Positions 43,463-52,271 of a stretch of DNA of 64,000 nt are shown one piece after another. This DNA is from Streptomyces cynarae (GTDB taxonomy: Bacteria; Actinomycetota; Actinomycetes; Streptomycetales; Streptomycetaceae). The number at the start of each line of letters is the position of its first letter. The stretch's first letter is position 1. The DNA is taken from positions 868,001 through 932,000 of the forward strand of contig NZ_CP106793.1 of NCBI RefSeq assembly GCF_025642135.1. The letters run 5' to 3'. A program made the position numbers and the translations under genes. The notes under the pieces are model-generated. The model made no database searches. It had not been told where the DNA came from and saw only the letters and a list, made by a program, of their open reading frames with translations.

Positions 43463-45859
43463 ATGAGCTCCGGCTATCCGTTCGACGACGCCGACACGGC
43501 ACGGGCGTTCATCGACGACGAGGGCGTCCTGGTCGAGTGGAACGAGGGTGCGCGCAGGCTGCTCGGCTACGCCCCCTCCGACATCGTGGGCCGGCCCGCG
43601 GCCGAGCTACTGGCCGCGGGAGCGAACACCGCGCTCCCCCCGGATCCCCGCTGGAGCGGCACCCTCGCCCTGCGGCACCGCGACGGCCGGACCGTCTCCG
43701 TCTGGCTGCTGGTCCATCACCGGCGCCCGCAGGACGGCGACCACGGCGGCTGGCTGGTGGTCACCCCGCTCACGGGCGGCGGCCCGTCTCCTGTGGACGA
43801 CCCGCTGGCGCGGACCGACCTGACCCAGTCGCCCTGCGCCGTCGCGATCTACGACGACCGGCTGCGCCTGCACCGGATCAACGGCCCCATGGCCGAGGTG
43901 ATCGGCCTGCCCGAGGAACGTCTGAAGGGCCTCAGGCTGCCCGAGATCGGCGGCCGGCCGCAGAGCGAGGACATCGAACAGCACATGTACCGGGTGCTCA
44001 CCACCGGCCGGGGCAACGACGTCCACAGTTACGTGCCGATCGGCGGCGACGGCGGCATGCACGCGTGGCTGGCCCGGATGTCCCCGATCACGGACGCCGA
44101 AGGACGGGTGCGGGGCGTGTGCGTGGCCGCCCACGACTTCACCGAGCAGTACCTGGCGCGGGAGAGACTGCAACTCGTCAACGAGGCGAGCGTCCGCATC
44201 GGCACCACCCTCGACGTCACCCGCACCGCGCAGGAGCTCACCGAGGTGTGCGTGCCCGCGCTCGCCGACTTCGTCAGCGTCGACCTGCTGGATCCGCCCG
44301 CCGACGATGTCGAGGGCTATCCGGCCTCGCTCACCGCGCCGGTCGCGCTGTGCCGGGCCGCCCACCGGTCGGTGACCCCCGGCTGCCCCGAGGCGGTCGT
44401 CGAACCCGGCCGTGTCGACCTCTACCCCAGTCCCTCACCGCAGGCGGACGCCCTGGTGGCCGGCCGGACGATCGTGGCGACGGGTACCGAGCTCGGCCGG
44501 TGGCTCGCCTGGGACCCGGCGCGCGCCGCACGGGTGCGGGACCACGGCATCCACTCCACGATGGCGGTGCCGATCCAGGCCCGCGGCGGAACCCTCGGTG
44601 TTGCCGTGTTCTCCCGGTTCCGGCGTCCCGCCCTCTTCACGGCCGACGACGTGCTGCTCGCAGAGGAGATCACGGCGCGGGCCGCCGTCTGCGTCGACAA
44701 CGCCCGCCGGTTCTCCCGCGAGCGCAGGACCGCGCTTGCCCTCCAGCGCAGCCTGCTGCCCCGCAACCTGCCGCGCACCGCAGCGGTGGAGGCCGCCTTC
44801 CGCTATCTGCCCGCGGCGCGCACCGGGGTGGGCGGCGACTGGTTCGACGTGATCCCGCTGTCCGGGATGCGGGTCGCCATGGTCGTCGGCGATGTCGTCG
44901 GACACGGCATCCAGGCCTCCGCGACCATGGGCCGACTGCGCACCGCCGTGCGGACGCTCGCCGACATCGACCTGGCACCGGACGAACTGCTCACCCACCT
45001 CGACGACCTCGTCGTACGCCTCTCCGGGGAGGCCGGTCAGGACGGCGTCACCGGAGAGGTGGGCGCCACCTGCCTGTACGCGGTGTACGACCCGGTCTCA
45101 CGGCGGTGCACGATCGCCCGCGCGGGCCATCCGACCCCTGTGATGATGGTGCCGGGCCGGCCGCCCCGGCCGGTCGAGCTGCCGGCCGGGCCACCCCTGG
45201 GCCTGGGCGGGCTGCCCTTCGAGTCGGCCGAGATCGCCCTGCCCGAGGGCACCGTCCTCGGCCTGTACACCGACGGGCTGATCGAGAGCCGCGAACGCGA
45301 CGTGGACACCAGCCGCGAGCTGCTGTGCGCGGCCCTGGCCGGACCGCCCAGCGCGGACCCGGCGTCCGCCCCCGGCTCCCTGGACGAGGCCTGCGACCGT
45401 GTCCTGCACGCGCTGCTTCCCCCGGGTGGGGCGTCCGACGACGTGGCCCTGCTGCTCGCCCGCACCCGCTCGATGCCCGCCTCCCAGGTGGCGACCTGGG
45501 ACATCCCCGCGGATCCGGCGCTGGTCGCGGCGGTCCGCAAGCAGGTCGCCGGGCAGGTGGAGACGTGGGGACACACGGACGCCGTGTTCACGGCCGAACT
45601 GGTGGTCAGTGAGCTGGTCACCAACGCCATACGGTACGGCGAGCGCCCGATCCGCCTGCGGCTGATCCATGACGCCGCGACACTCATCTGCGAGGTCTCC
45701 GACAGCAGCCACACCGCGCCGCACCTGCGCCGGGCCAGGATCTACGACGAGGGCGGCCGCGGGCTGCTCCTGGTGGCCCAGCTCACCCAACGATGGGGCA
45801 GCCGCCACACCACCGACGGCAAGACGATCTGGGCGGAGCTGAACCTGGTCGAGGAGTGA
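43463..45859 (+). CDS. PAS-GAF-PP2C-HATPase regulator (SpoIIE type), copy 1
   Basis: A 798-residue cytosolic signalling protein. Order: PAS (1-100), second PAS (about 115-230), GAF (about 245-410), a PP2C/SpoIIE phosphatase (LQRSLLPRNLPRTAAVEAAF, GVGGDWFDVIPLSGMRVAMVVGDVVGHGI, SDDVALLLARTR) and a C-terminal HATPase of the anti-sigma-kinase type (ELVVSELVTNAIRYGERPIR, GGRGLLLVAQL). Such proteins dephosphorylate anti-anti-sigma factors and can phosphorylate them, setting stress sigma activity. GGAG stands eight bases before ATG 43463. A close paralogue lies at 56147-58483. It converges with ricin-type paralogue 2. Confidence 0.92.
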   Translation: MSSGYPFDDADTARAFIDDEGVLVEWNEGARRLLGYAPSDIVGRPAAELLAAGANTALPPDPRWSGTLALRHRDGRTVSVWLLVHHRRPQDGDHGGWLVVTPLTGGGPSPVDDPLARTDLTQSPCAVAIYDDRLRLHRINGPMAEVIGLPEERLKGLRLPEIGGRPQSEDIEQHMYRVLTTGRGNDVHSYVPIGGDGGMHAWLARMSPITDAEGRVRGVCVAAHDFTEQYLARERLQLVNEASVRIGTTLDVTRTAQELTEVCVPALADFVSVDLLDPPADDVEGYPASLTAPVALCRAAHRSVTPGCPEAVVEPGRVDLYPSPSPQADALVAGRTIVATGTELGRWLAWDPARAARVRDHGIHSTMAVPIQARGGTLGVAVFSRFRRPALFTADDVLLAEEITARAAVCVDNARRFSRERRTALALQRSLLPRNLPRTAAVEAAFRYLPAARTGVGGDWFDVIPLSGMRVAMVVGDVVGHGIQASATMGRLRTAVRTLADIDLAPDELLTHLDDLVVRLSGEAGQDGVTGEVGATCLYAVYDPVSRRCTIARAGHPTPVMMVPGRPPRPVELPAGPPLGLGGLPFESAEIALPEGTVLGLYTDGLIESRERDVDTSRELLCAALAGPPSADPASAPGSLDEACDRVLHALLPPGGASDDVALLLARTRSMPASQVATWDIPADPALVAAVRKQVAGQVETWGHTDAVFTAELVVSELVTNAIRYGERPIRLRLIHDAATLICEVSDSSHTAPHLRRARIYDEGGRGLLLVAQLTQRWGSRHTTDGKTIWAELNLVEE

Positions 45860-45878
45860 CACACCGCCGCCCGCCCGG

Positions 45879-46745
45879 TCAGCGCCGGCCGCCCCCACCG
45901 CCGTAGGGTCCCCAGCCCCCGTATCCGCCGTAGCCGCCCCAACCGCCGTATCCGCCCTGGCCGTCGGGGGCGCAGTACGGGGAGGAGCACGCTCCCCAGC
46001 CCGGGGAGGAGGGCCAACTCGTGTCCGGGGTGGGCCGGGTGGGGGTGGGAACCGGCTTCGGGGCGCCGTGAGTCGTGGGGGTGGCCGTACGGGAGGGTGC
46101 GGCGCTCGGGGCCGTCGGGGCGGTCCTCTCGGCGTCACTGCCCCAGTTGACCGACTGCATCCGCAGCGAGTTCGGCGTGTCGGTGAGCCAGTGCTGGGTG
46201 CCGTCCTCCGTGCGCGGCTTGACCACGAGCCCCGCGCCGATGGCCGGCGAGGCCGGGGTCAGCGCCAGGTCCTGGTTCCAGCGCGGGACGATCGCGCCCT
46301 GCACGGTGAAGTCGTAGCGGACGTTCTTCGACTCGGGCCGGGACTGCCCCACGCACGGGGCGAGCCGCACCGAGTAGCCGAGGTGGGAGTCGAGACACAG
46401 TCCGGGTTCGGCGACGCTGCGCAGCAGTCCGTCCGTCTCGTACGCCCACTGCTGGGTCGCGGACGAGGCGCACGAGACGAGTACGGCCTCGGCGCCGGCC
46501 ACCGCCTGCTTGCGGTCCAGGCCGATGCACAGCCCGCTGTCCCGGTTGCGCAGCCGGCCGCGGAAGGCACCGGTGGGCACCTCGGCGGCGGCGCCGACCC
46601 ACGAGGGTGATCCGGAGGCGCTCGCCCGTGCTCCGGGGTTCGGCTCATCGGACGGCGCGGCGGTGCCGGCGGGGGCGCCCCCGCCGGAGTGGGCGACGGA
46701 CCACACCGCCAGCGGCAGCAGGATGAGCGCGCTCACCGTCGCCAC
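45879..46745 (-). CDS. Transmembrane/ricin-type half of paralogue 2 (frameshifted)
   Basis: The downstream part of the second ricin-type fusion. It contains the membrane helix LLLAVATVSALILLPLAVW, then an outside ricin-like domain with GLCIGLDRK, WAYETDGLLRSV and GLCLDSHLGYSVRLAPC, closely matching paralogue 1. The tail is Pro-rich and ends with a Gly/Tyr/Trp-rich stretch (GYGGWGGYGGYGGWGPYGG) not seen in paralogue 1. The only starts are GTG codons at the membrane helix, and no ribosome site is visible. It overlaps the upstream half by 13 bases. This supports a single gene split by a lost base near 46781-46811 rather than an independent protein. Confidence 0.65.
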   Translation of the reverse strand: MATVSALILLPLAVWSVAHSGGGAPAGTAAPSDEPNPGARASASGSPSWVGAAAEVPTGAFRGRLRNRDSGLCIGLDRKQAVAGAEAVLVSCASSATQQWAYETDGLLRSVAEPGLCLDSHLGYSVRLAPCVGQSRPESKNVRYDFTVQGAIVPRWNQDLALTPASPAIGAGLVVKPRTEDGTQHWLTDTPNSLRMQSVNWGSDAERTAPTAPSAAPSRTATPTTHGAPKPVPTPTRPTPDTSWPSSPGWGACSSPYCAPDGQGGYGGWGGYGGYGGWGPYGGGGGRR

Positions 46746-47884
46746 GGCGAGGAGGAGCTGCCGACGCTGCGGGGAGCGGCGGGGGCCTTGTGCGCGCCGG
46801 CGGAGCGGGGGCCCGGCCCGGCGGAGGCGGCCGGGGTGGCGCGGGTGGCACGGCCGGGGTCGCTGCCGGGTGCGTCCGTGGCGGGCCGGTACCCGGCGTC
46901 CGCAGGCGGCTCAGACTGGGGGGCGAACTGCCCGTACGCGTCGGCGGGATCGGCCGGCGGCTCGGCGGCGACGAACCGCCGGTCCGCGTCGGCCGGGTCG
47001 ACCAGCGGCTCTCCGCCAACGGGCGCCGCCGGGACCGGCTCGGCCGCGCGGCTGCGTGCGGCCGCGTCGTCGAGGTAGGCCTGTGCGCCCCAGCCGAGCA
47101 CGCCCTCGGCGAGGAGGAGCGGAAGCCGGGCGCGGAAGCCCTCCAGCTGCTCGGCGGCGTGGTGGCAGTGCGCGCAGCCGTCCATGTGCAGACGCAGGTC
47201 GGGGTCGAGGACGGGGTTCTCCCGGCGCAGCGAGACGTCCAGCAGTCGGACGTAGCGGCGGCACTCCTCGTCGGGCGCGGACTCCCGGTGGACGTCGAGG
47301 CATGCCTCGCGCAGCTGTTCGCGCGCCCGCTCGAGCCGCACCTCGGCGTCGCCCGTGTCGATTCCCAACAGGGCTGCGGGAAGGGCGACTTCCTCACGCT
47401 CGACCTCGACGTGCCACAGCAGACAGCGGGCCGGCTCGGCGAGCCTCGGGAAGGCGCGGGAGACCAGCCGCCGGTTCCCGGGCGGCAGCAGCCGTGCCGC
47501 AGCGCGCTCGCCCAGGGCGGGGTCCGAGCGGAGGACGGGGTGCAGCAGCTCGCGCCGGTGGTCGGTGTCCCATTCGGCCGCCAGGCGTCGTATGGCGACC
47601 AACAATTGAGGCCGCCAGGCCGCCGTGGGTCCGCCCTGGCGCGCGGAATCCTCGAAGAGCCGGGTGAATGCCGCGGTGGTGAGCATTCCCGCGGGATGCG
47701 CTCCGTCCGTGCACAGGCGGGCGTAGGAGAAGGCGGCTTCCCAGTGCCGGTCGAGCAGTTCGCCGACCGGATGGTGCACGGGCCTCTTCCCGGCGGACTT
47801 CTTCAGTTCGGCGGCGAGCTGTTCGTCAGTGACGCCGTACGACGGAACGGGGTCGGGGGAATGGTTCAGGCCCCCACCTTTCAC
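46733..47884 (-). CDS. Sigma-like/ZAS half of paralogue 2 (frameshifted)
   Basis: The upstream 383 residues of the second fusion. A sigma region 2-like part (DRHWEAAFSYARLCTDGAH), a region 4-like part (SRAFPRLAEPARCLLWHVEV) and a ZAS zinc motif (LHMDGCAHCHHAAEQLEGF, HX3CX2C) align with paralogue 1. It then enters a Pro/Ala/Asp linker and stops before the membrane helix. GTG 47884 follows GGAGGA by eight bases; GTG 47890 is less well spaced. Restoring one base in a run of five G (46781-46785 or 46807-46811) would join it to the helix and ricin domain. As it stands it would be a soluble fragment. Confidence 0.68.
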   Translation of the reverse strand: MKGGGLNHSPDPVPSYGVTDEQLAAELKKSAGKRPVHHPVGELLDRHWEAAFSYARLCTDGAHPAGMLTTAAFTRLFEDSARQGGPTAAWRPQLLVAIRRLAAEWDTDHRRELLHPVLRSDPALGERAAARLLPPGNRRLVSRAFPRLAEPARCLLWHVEVEREEVALPAALLGIDTGDAEVRLERAREQLREACLDVHRESAPDEECRRYVRLLDVSLRRENPVLDPDLRLHMDGCAHCHHAAEQLEGFRARLPLLLAEGVLGWGAQAYLDDAAARSRAAEPVPAAPVGGEPLVDPADADRRFVAAEPPADPADAYGQFAPQSEPPADAGYRPATDAPGSDPGRATRATPAASAGPGPRSAGAHKAPAAPRSVGSSSSPWRR

Positions 47885-48233
47885 GTCCACGTTCCTCCAA
47901 AAAAGCCACGCGGGATTCTTAGTACATACCAATGGAGGCACGACCCGGCCGACAGCACGCGGGGGTGTCCATGGGAGGGGTGTCCGGTAGGCCGAACTCC
48001 GCCCGGGTCAGCTCTCGTGGAGCGGGCGGGGATCGACGACGCCTGCGTGCGTCGCGATGAAAGCAATGGTCCGCGCGCTGACGGAGAACACCTTTGCACA
48101 GGTCACCGAGCCCGAACAAGAGACTCCGCCACTTTCCATTTACCCTCGGGCATTCGGCCTGTTGACGAAATGTCAGTCAACTGGGGACCGGTAACCGCGA
48201 ATTCCCTCCCGTCGGCCCCTCCGCGTCCGGAAT
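47885..48233. other. Leader region of ricin-type paralogue 2
   Basis: About 350 bases without a supported gene. It contains the second copy of the 32-base element (48089-48120) and a dyad GTTGAC-N9-GTCAAC at 48161-48181 lying just upstream of it. Confidence 0.6.
48089..48120 (-). promoter_or_regulatory. Conserved 32-base upstream element, copy 2
   Basis: On the minus strand this reads CTTGTTCGGGCTCG followed by GTGACCTGTGCAAAGGTG, 28 of 32 identical to the copy at 39063-39094. It lies 205 bases before the start of paralogue 2, close to the 211 bases found at paralogue 1. Confidence 0.7.
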
Positions 48234-49130
48234 TCAGCCCGAGGTACCCCGTTGTGCGGCCCGGTAGGCGCCCGGCGGTGTTCCATAGCGCCGGCGGAAG
48301 AGACGGTTGAAGTGGAACGGGCTGCCGAAACCGGAGGCGGCGGCCACCCGTTCGACCGAGAGTTCGGTCGCTTCCAGGAGACGGGCGGCATGCCGCAATC
48401 GGGCTTCGCGCAAGGCGGCCATCGGGGAGTGGCCCAGTTGCTCGGTGAATAGGTGTGCGAATCGGGAAGGGGAGAGGGACACGCCCTCGGCCAGGGAGCG
48501 CACGCTGTGGGGCGCCGCCGGGTCGGCCGCGATCAACGCCTCGACCAGGCGGATCCGTTCGTCGATTCCGGAGGGGGACGGGCCCACCCGGGCGGTGGCG
48601 AGCAGCACGATCTCCTCGAGGCAGCACAGGGCCAGCTCGCGGGCGACGGTACCGTGTGCGACGGCGACCTCGCCGTCGGCGGGCCGCACCGGCTCGGGCG
48701 GTGTGCCGAGCCCGCCCCAGCGGGCGTCGGCCAGCATGCGCCTGAAGGCCGTCTCGATACGGTCCCGCCCGTGTCCGGCGCCGACCGTGTAGAGACGGTC
48801 ACCCACCTCATGCGGCCCCAGCCGGCCGACCCAGGAACTCCGCGCCTGGCAGTGCACCCACCAGAACGCCCAGTGCCGGGCCCCGGGCGCGATCCCGTAC
48901 CGGTGGGGCACGCCCGGTCCGAGCACCACCAGGTCCCCGTCACCGGCCGTCACCCGGGTGGCGCCCTGGCCCAGGATGCCCCGCCCGCCGGTGGTCCAGG
49001 TGAACAGCCAGCTGTCGGCTCCCCGTGGCCGGTTGATGCCGTATCCCGGTGGCTGGTCGAAGCGTCCGACCGTCACCAGGCCGGGCGGCGGGGCCGGGAC
49101 AGCAGTCCTGGGCAAGTCGTCAGCACGCAC
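48234..49130 (-). CDS. AraC family regulator
   Basis: A 298-residue AraC/XylS-type activator. The N-terminal cupin-like ligand domain (GADSWLFTWTTGGRGILGQG, LVVLGPGVPHRYGIAPG) is followed by the double HTH (SVRSLAEGVSLSPSRFAHLF, SVERVAAASGFGSPFHFNRL then FRRRYGTPPGAYR). It is divergent from the PhyH dioxygenase gene, with 69 bases between, and probably activates it. GTG 49130 has GGGGAGG six bases upstream. ATG 49136 touches that site and is less likely. Confidence 0.88.
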   Translation of the reverse strand: MRADDLPRTAVPAPPPGLVTVGRFDQPPGYGINRPRGADSWLFTWTTGGRGILGQGATRVTAGDGDLVVLGPGVPHRYGIAPGARHWAFWWVHCQARSSWVGRLGPHEVGDRLYTVGAGHGRDRIETAFRRMLADARWGGLGTPPEPVRPADGEVAVAHGTVARELALCCLEEIVLLATARVGPSPSGIDERIRLVEALIAADPAAPHSVRSLAEGVSLSPSRFAHLFTEQLGHSPMAALREARLRHAARLLEATELSVERVAAASGFGSPFHFNRLFRRRYGTPPGAYRAAQRGTSG

Positions 49131-49199
49131 AGGCATCCTCCCCACAGGCGCTCCCACCTAGCGTGAGGCACACACCGGACCGTTGAGAAGGGAGGGCCC

Positions 49200-49994
49200 A
49201 TGGCAGGCACCGGCATGGAGGGGTTCGAGGAGGACGGGTTCGCGGTCGCGCGCGGGCTGTTCTCCCGGGCGGAGATCGACGCCCTGTGCGCCGAGTTCAC
49301 GGCCCTGAGGGACGCGGGACCCGTACCGGGGCACTTCGAGCCCCGTGCGTCCGCGGCGGACGAGGCCGCCGATCCGTTGCAGGTCCACCCCCGCGTCATG
49401 CACCCGCACCGCATCAGCGAACTGTCGCTGCGCTTCCTGCTGGACCCGAGGCTCGGGGAGGTTCTCAAGACGCTGCTGGGCGAGGAGGTGCTGGCCGCGC
49501 AGAGCATGTTCTACTTCAAGCCGCCGGGCGCCCGGGGTCAGGCGCTGCATCAGGACAACTTCTATCTGCGGGTGGAACCGGGCACCTGTGTGGCCGCATG
49601 GATCGCCTGCGATGTGATCGACCGGGACAACGGCGGCCTGGAGGTGGTGCCGGGCACGCACCGGATGGACCTGTTCTGCCCCGAGGAGGCGGACATCGAG
49701 CTGTCCTTCGCCCGTGAGTACGTGCCGCCACCGCCCGGCCTTGAGCCGGTGCCCGTCGTGATGGAGCCGGGCGACGTGCTGTTCTTCAACGGAAGCCTGG
49801 TGCACGGCTCACAGCCCAACCGCAGCGCCGACCGCTTCCGCCGCTCCTTCATCGGCCACTACGTCGGGCGCTCCGCGGAGCGCATCGGCGGCTACTACGA
49901 CACCCTGACGATGGACGGCACACCCGTCGCGCTGCCCGAGAGCGAAGGCGCGGGCCCCTGCGGCACGGAGTTCGCCGCCGTGGGTCCGCACTGA
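49200..49994 (+). CDS. Phytanoyl-CoA dioxygenase family protein
   Basis: A 264-residue Fe(II)/2-oxoglutarate oxygenase of the PhyH family. Iron ligands are visible as His and Asp in ALHQDNFYLRVEPG and a distal His in SLVHGSQPNRSADRFRRSF, whose Arg binds 2-oxoglutarate. The N-terminal EEDGFAVARGLFSRAEIDAL is typical for the family. Members hydroxylate fatty acids, amino acids or secondary metabolites. GAGAAGGGAGGG stands before the ATG. The divergent AraC regulator suggests substrate-induced expression. Confidence 0.88.
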   Translation: MAGTGMEGFEEDGFAVARGLFSRAEIDALCAEFTALRDAGPVPGHFEPRASAADEAADPLQVHPRVMHPHRISELSLRFLLDPRLGEVLKTLLGEEVLAAQSMFYFKPPGARGQALHQDNFYLRVEPGTCVAAWIACDVIDRDNGGLEVVPGTHRMDLFCPEEADIELSFAREYVPPPPGLEPVPVVMEPGDVLFFNGSLVHGSQPNRSADRFRRSFIGHYVGRSAERIGGYYDTLTMDGTPVALPESEGAGPCGTEFAAVGPH

Positions 49995-50003
49995 GCGCCA
50001 CGG

Positions 50004-50891
50004 TCAGGACGTGAAGGCGAGGACGGCGTCCGCGACCGCCCGCGGGTTCTCCAGCAGCATGGCGTGCGTGCCGTCGATCGGGGCGACGGTCACATTGGGC
50101 CGCTCCTCGGCGAGGGCGGCCAGGTCGCGGGCGAGCCCCCCGGCGTAGGCGAGCATCATCGGATCGAACCAGTCCAGGCCGGGGACGGATGGCACCTGCC
50201 GCCGGGCCCGGCCGAGGAGCAGCGGCGTGGTCATCCTGCGGAACAGGGCGAACAGGTCCAGCGAGTCGATGACCTCGAGCATCTGCAGCGCCTCTTCCCG
50301 TCCCGGCCGCAGCTCCAGGGCCCCGTCGTCCCGCTCCCGCGCGGACCGCCGGATGCCGGCCTCCAGCAGTTCGTAGGGGATGCCGAGGCGCTCGGAGATC
50401 GCGCGCTGTTCGGCGAGGAGGTCCTTGACCCCGTCCGGGGGCAGCTTCCTGCCCTGGCCGGCCGCGTTCAACTCCCTTACCTGGGCGAGGTGCTGGGCCA
50501 CATAGTCCGGGTCCAGCCCCACGTACTGGTCCGGGCGTCCCCAGCCGAACCCGTCGAGGTTCACGGCCCCGGGGGTGACGTCCTGGTGCTCCAGCGCGTA
50601 CACCACGGCGAGGATGCCGCCGAAGGAGTGCCCGACGGGAAGCGCGCCCGGGATGCCGTGCGCCGTCAGCACCTCCTCGAGGTCGCCGAGCACCTCGGGC
50701 AGGCGCCAGGGTCCGTCCGGCGAGAGGCCGTGACCGCGCAGGTCGACTGCGAGCACGCGGTGCCGGGCCACGAGGAGGGGCGCCACGGCCGCCCAGTCTG
50801 CGAGCGTGCGCCCGGCACCGTGCAGGAGCAGCAGGGGCGGCCCGTCGCCCCCGTGGTCGTGCACGGCCAGCGCGATACGGTCTGCGGTCAT
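50004..50891 (-). CDS. Alpha/beta hydrolase
   Basis: A 295-residue alpha/beta-hydrolase. The nucleophile Ser lies in LPVGHSFGGILAV, the oxyanion segment in LLLLHGAGRTLADW, and the catalytic His near the end in IDGTHAMLLENP. The acid is probably the Asp in LDWFDPM or earlier. No signal peptide is present. No Shine-Dalgarno site is seen before ATG 50891. The substrate is unknown; esterase, epoxide hydrolase-like or haloperoxidase-like roles are all possible. Confidence 0.85.
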   Translation of the reverse strand: MTADRIALAVHDHGGDGPPLLLLHGAGRTLADWAAVAPLLVARHRVLAVDLRGHGLSPDGPWRLPEVLGDLEEVLTAHGIPGALPVGHSFGGILAVVYALEHQDVTPGAVNLDGFGWGRPDQYVGLDPDYVAQHLAQVRELNAAGQGRKLPPDGVKDLLAEQRAISERLGIPYELLEAGIRRSARERDDGALELRPGREEALQMLEVIDSLDLFALFRRMTTPLLLGRARRQVPSVPGLDWFDPMMLAYAGGLARDLAALAEERPNVTVAPIDGTHAMLLENPRAVADAVLAFTS

Positions 50892-50945
50892 GGCACGACA
50901 GTAGAGCGTCCGGTGGGCGTACGCCCTGGTGAAACGGGCCCTCCG

Positions 50946-51479
50946 TCAGGGGCGCGGCGGGAGGAGGTCCAGGGCCCGCTGCCAGCGGAACCGCGGGCGG
51001 GTGCCGTCCTCGGCCGCCTCTCCGGCGTACGGGTCACCGAACCGCACCCCCATGCCGGTGAGCCGTTCGAGGCTCGCGCGGTAGGCGGGGTGGGCCGCCA
51101 GCGCCTCGCTCAAGCAGGGCAGGACGGCGATCGGGACGCCGAGCCCGTACGCCTCGCACAGGGTGCCGAGGGCCAGGGTGTCGGCTATGCCGGCGGCCCA
51201 CTTGTTGATCGTGTTGAAGGTGGCGGGGGCCACGACGACCGCGTCGGGGTCCGGGAACGGCCGGGGATCTCCCGGGGCGCGCCACGCGGACCGTATGGGG
51301 CGGCCGGTCCGCTCCTCGACGTCGGCCGTGTCGAAGAACCGGAGGGCGAGCGGGGAGGCGATGACGCCCACCTCCCAGCCCCCTTCCTGCGCGGCGGTGA
51401 TCAGTTCGGGGACGTCCTGCGCGACGCCGGCGGCGCAGACGACGACGTAGAGGAAGGGTTTGTTGTCGTGTCGGGTCAC
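50946..51479 (-). CDS. Flavoprotein of the HFCD/Dfp type
   Basis: A 177-residue flavoprotein domain related to HFCD decarboxylases (CoaC/Dfp, UbiX-like). Visible are the FMN-binding start FLYVVVCAAGVAQDVPEL, the PASANT-like AVVVAPATFNTINKWAAG and the later VPIAVLPCLSEALAAHPAY. Its GTG start overlaps the end of the azoreductase gene by four bases, so the two are translated together. It may act on a flavin-linked redox or decarboxylation step, but no specific substrate can be named. Confidence 0.8.
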   Translation of the reverse strand: MTRHDNKPFLYVVVCAAGVAQDVPELITAAQEGGWEVGVIASPLALRFFDTADVEERTGRPIRSAWRAPGDPRPFPDPDAVVVAPATFNTINKWAAGIADTLALGTLCEAYGLGVPIAVLPCLSEALAAHPAYRASLERLTGMGVRFGDPYAGEAAEDGTRPRFRWQRALDLLPPRP

Positions 51480-52198
51480 GCCCGCACCCTAGTGATCACG
51501 GCGGGCGGCCGGGTGGCCAGTTCGGTCAGCTCCTTCCGGGCCTCCGCGAGGGAGGCGTCCGCCAGGTCCCGGAAGCGGGCCAGGTGGGGGACGAGGGAGG
51601 CGAGGGCCATCTCGGCCGGCACGAAGTGGAGGTTCTCCGCGGCCACGCCGTGGTCCGTGAACCAGGCGCGCAGGTAGGGCCGCTGGAAGTCGAAGGCCTC
51701 GCGGGGCGTGCCCGGCCCGTAGGCCCCGCCGCGGGCCATGACCACCACGACCCGGGTGTCCTGAAGCGCGCTGCCACCGGTCCCCGGGTCGAGGAAGGCG
51801 CCGGGGAAGGTCACCCGGTCGATCCACGCCTTGAGCGCGGCGGGCACCGAGAAGTTGTACATCGGCACGCCGAGCAGCACGGTGTCCGCGGCCCGCAGTT
51901 CGCGGATCAGAGGCAGGGTGAGCGCCCACTCCCGCCGCTCGTCCGGAGTCCCGGTGAGGGCGCCGACCTCCTCGGGCGGGACGACTCCGCAGCGCTCCAG
52001 GCGCCGGCCGAGGACGACGTAGGCGGGGCCCAGCGGCGGCACCGGGTCGGCGGCGAGGTCGCGGTGGCGGTAGCCGCCGATGCCGTGGCGGTGGCACCAG
52101 ATGTCCGCGAACAACCTGGTCAGCCGGCGGGTGACAGACTCAGCGGCGGGGCCGGCGCTGGAGTCGAGGTGCAGCAGCCGGGGTCGGGGGTCGGCCAT
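51476..52198 (-). CDS. FMN-dependent NADH-azoreductase (AzoR type)
   Basis: A 240-residue flavodoxin-like oxidoreductase of the AzoR/NQO family. The start LLHLDSSAGPAAESVTRRLT is the FMN phosphate loop, and VPMYNFSVPAALKAWIDRV is the family hallmark. It reduces quinones or azo compounds with NADH. AGGAGACGACC precedes the ATG. It forms a coupled pair with the downstream flavoprotein gene, and is divergent from a SigJ-type sigma factor gene only 73 bases away. Confidence 0.88.
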   Translation of the reverse strand: MADPRPRLLHLDSSAGPAAESVTRRLTRLFADIWCHRHGIGGYRHRDLAADPVPPLGPAYVVLGRRLERCGVVPPEEVGALTGTPDERREWALTLPLIRELRAADTVLLGVPMYNFSVPAALKAWIDRVTFPGAFLDPGTGGSALQDTRVVVVMARGGAYGPGTPREAFDFQRPYLRAWFTDHGVAAENLHFVPAEMALASLVPHLARFRDLADASLAEARKELTELATRPPAVITRVRA

Positions 52199-52271
52199 GG
52201 TCGTCTCCTGTCACTTCCTGGGGTTCCGGTACGTCAGGTAGGTGACGGGGCACGCCGCAGAAAGGTGACCG

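Noticed and set aside
46760..46880. Programmed ribosomal frameshift in ricin paralogue 2
   Set aside because: No X-XXY-YYZ slippery heptamer in the right frame was found; runs of five G/C fit an indel better.
47919..48119. Conserved short peptide encoded by the 32-base element (LCKG-like translation at both copies)
   Set aside because: The two frames give a similar peptide only because the DNA is similar; no ribosome site precedes either and the frames differ after the element.
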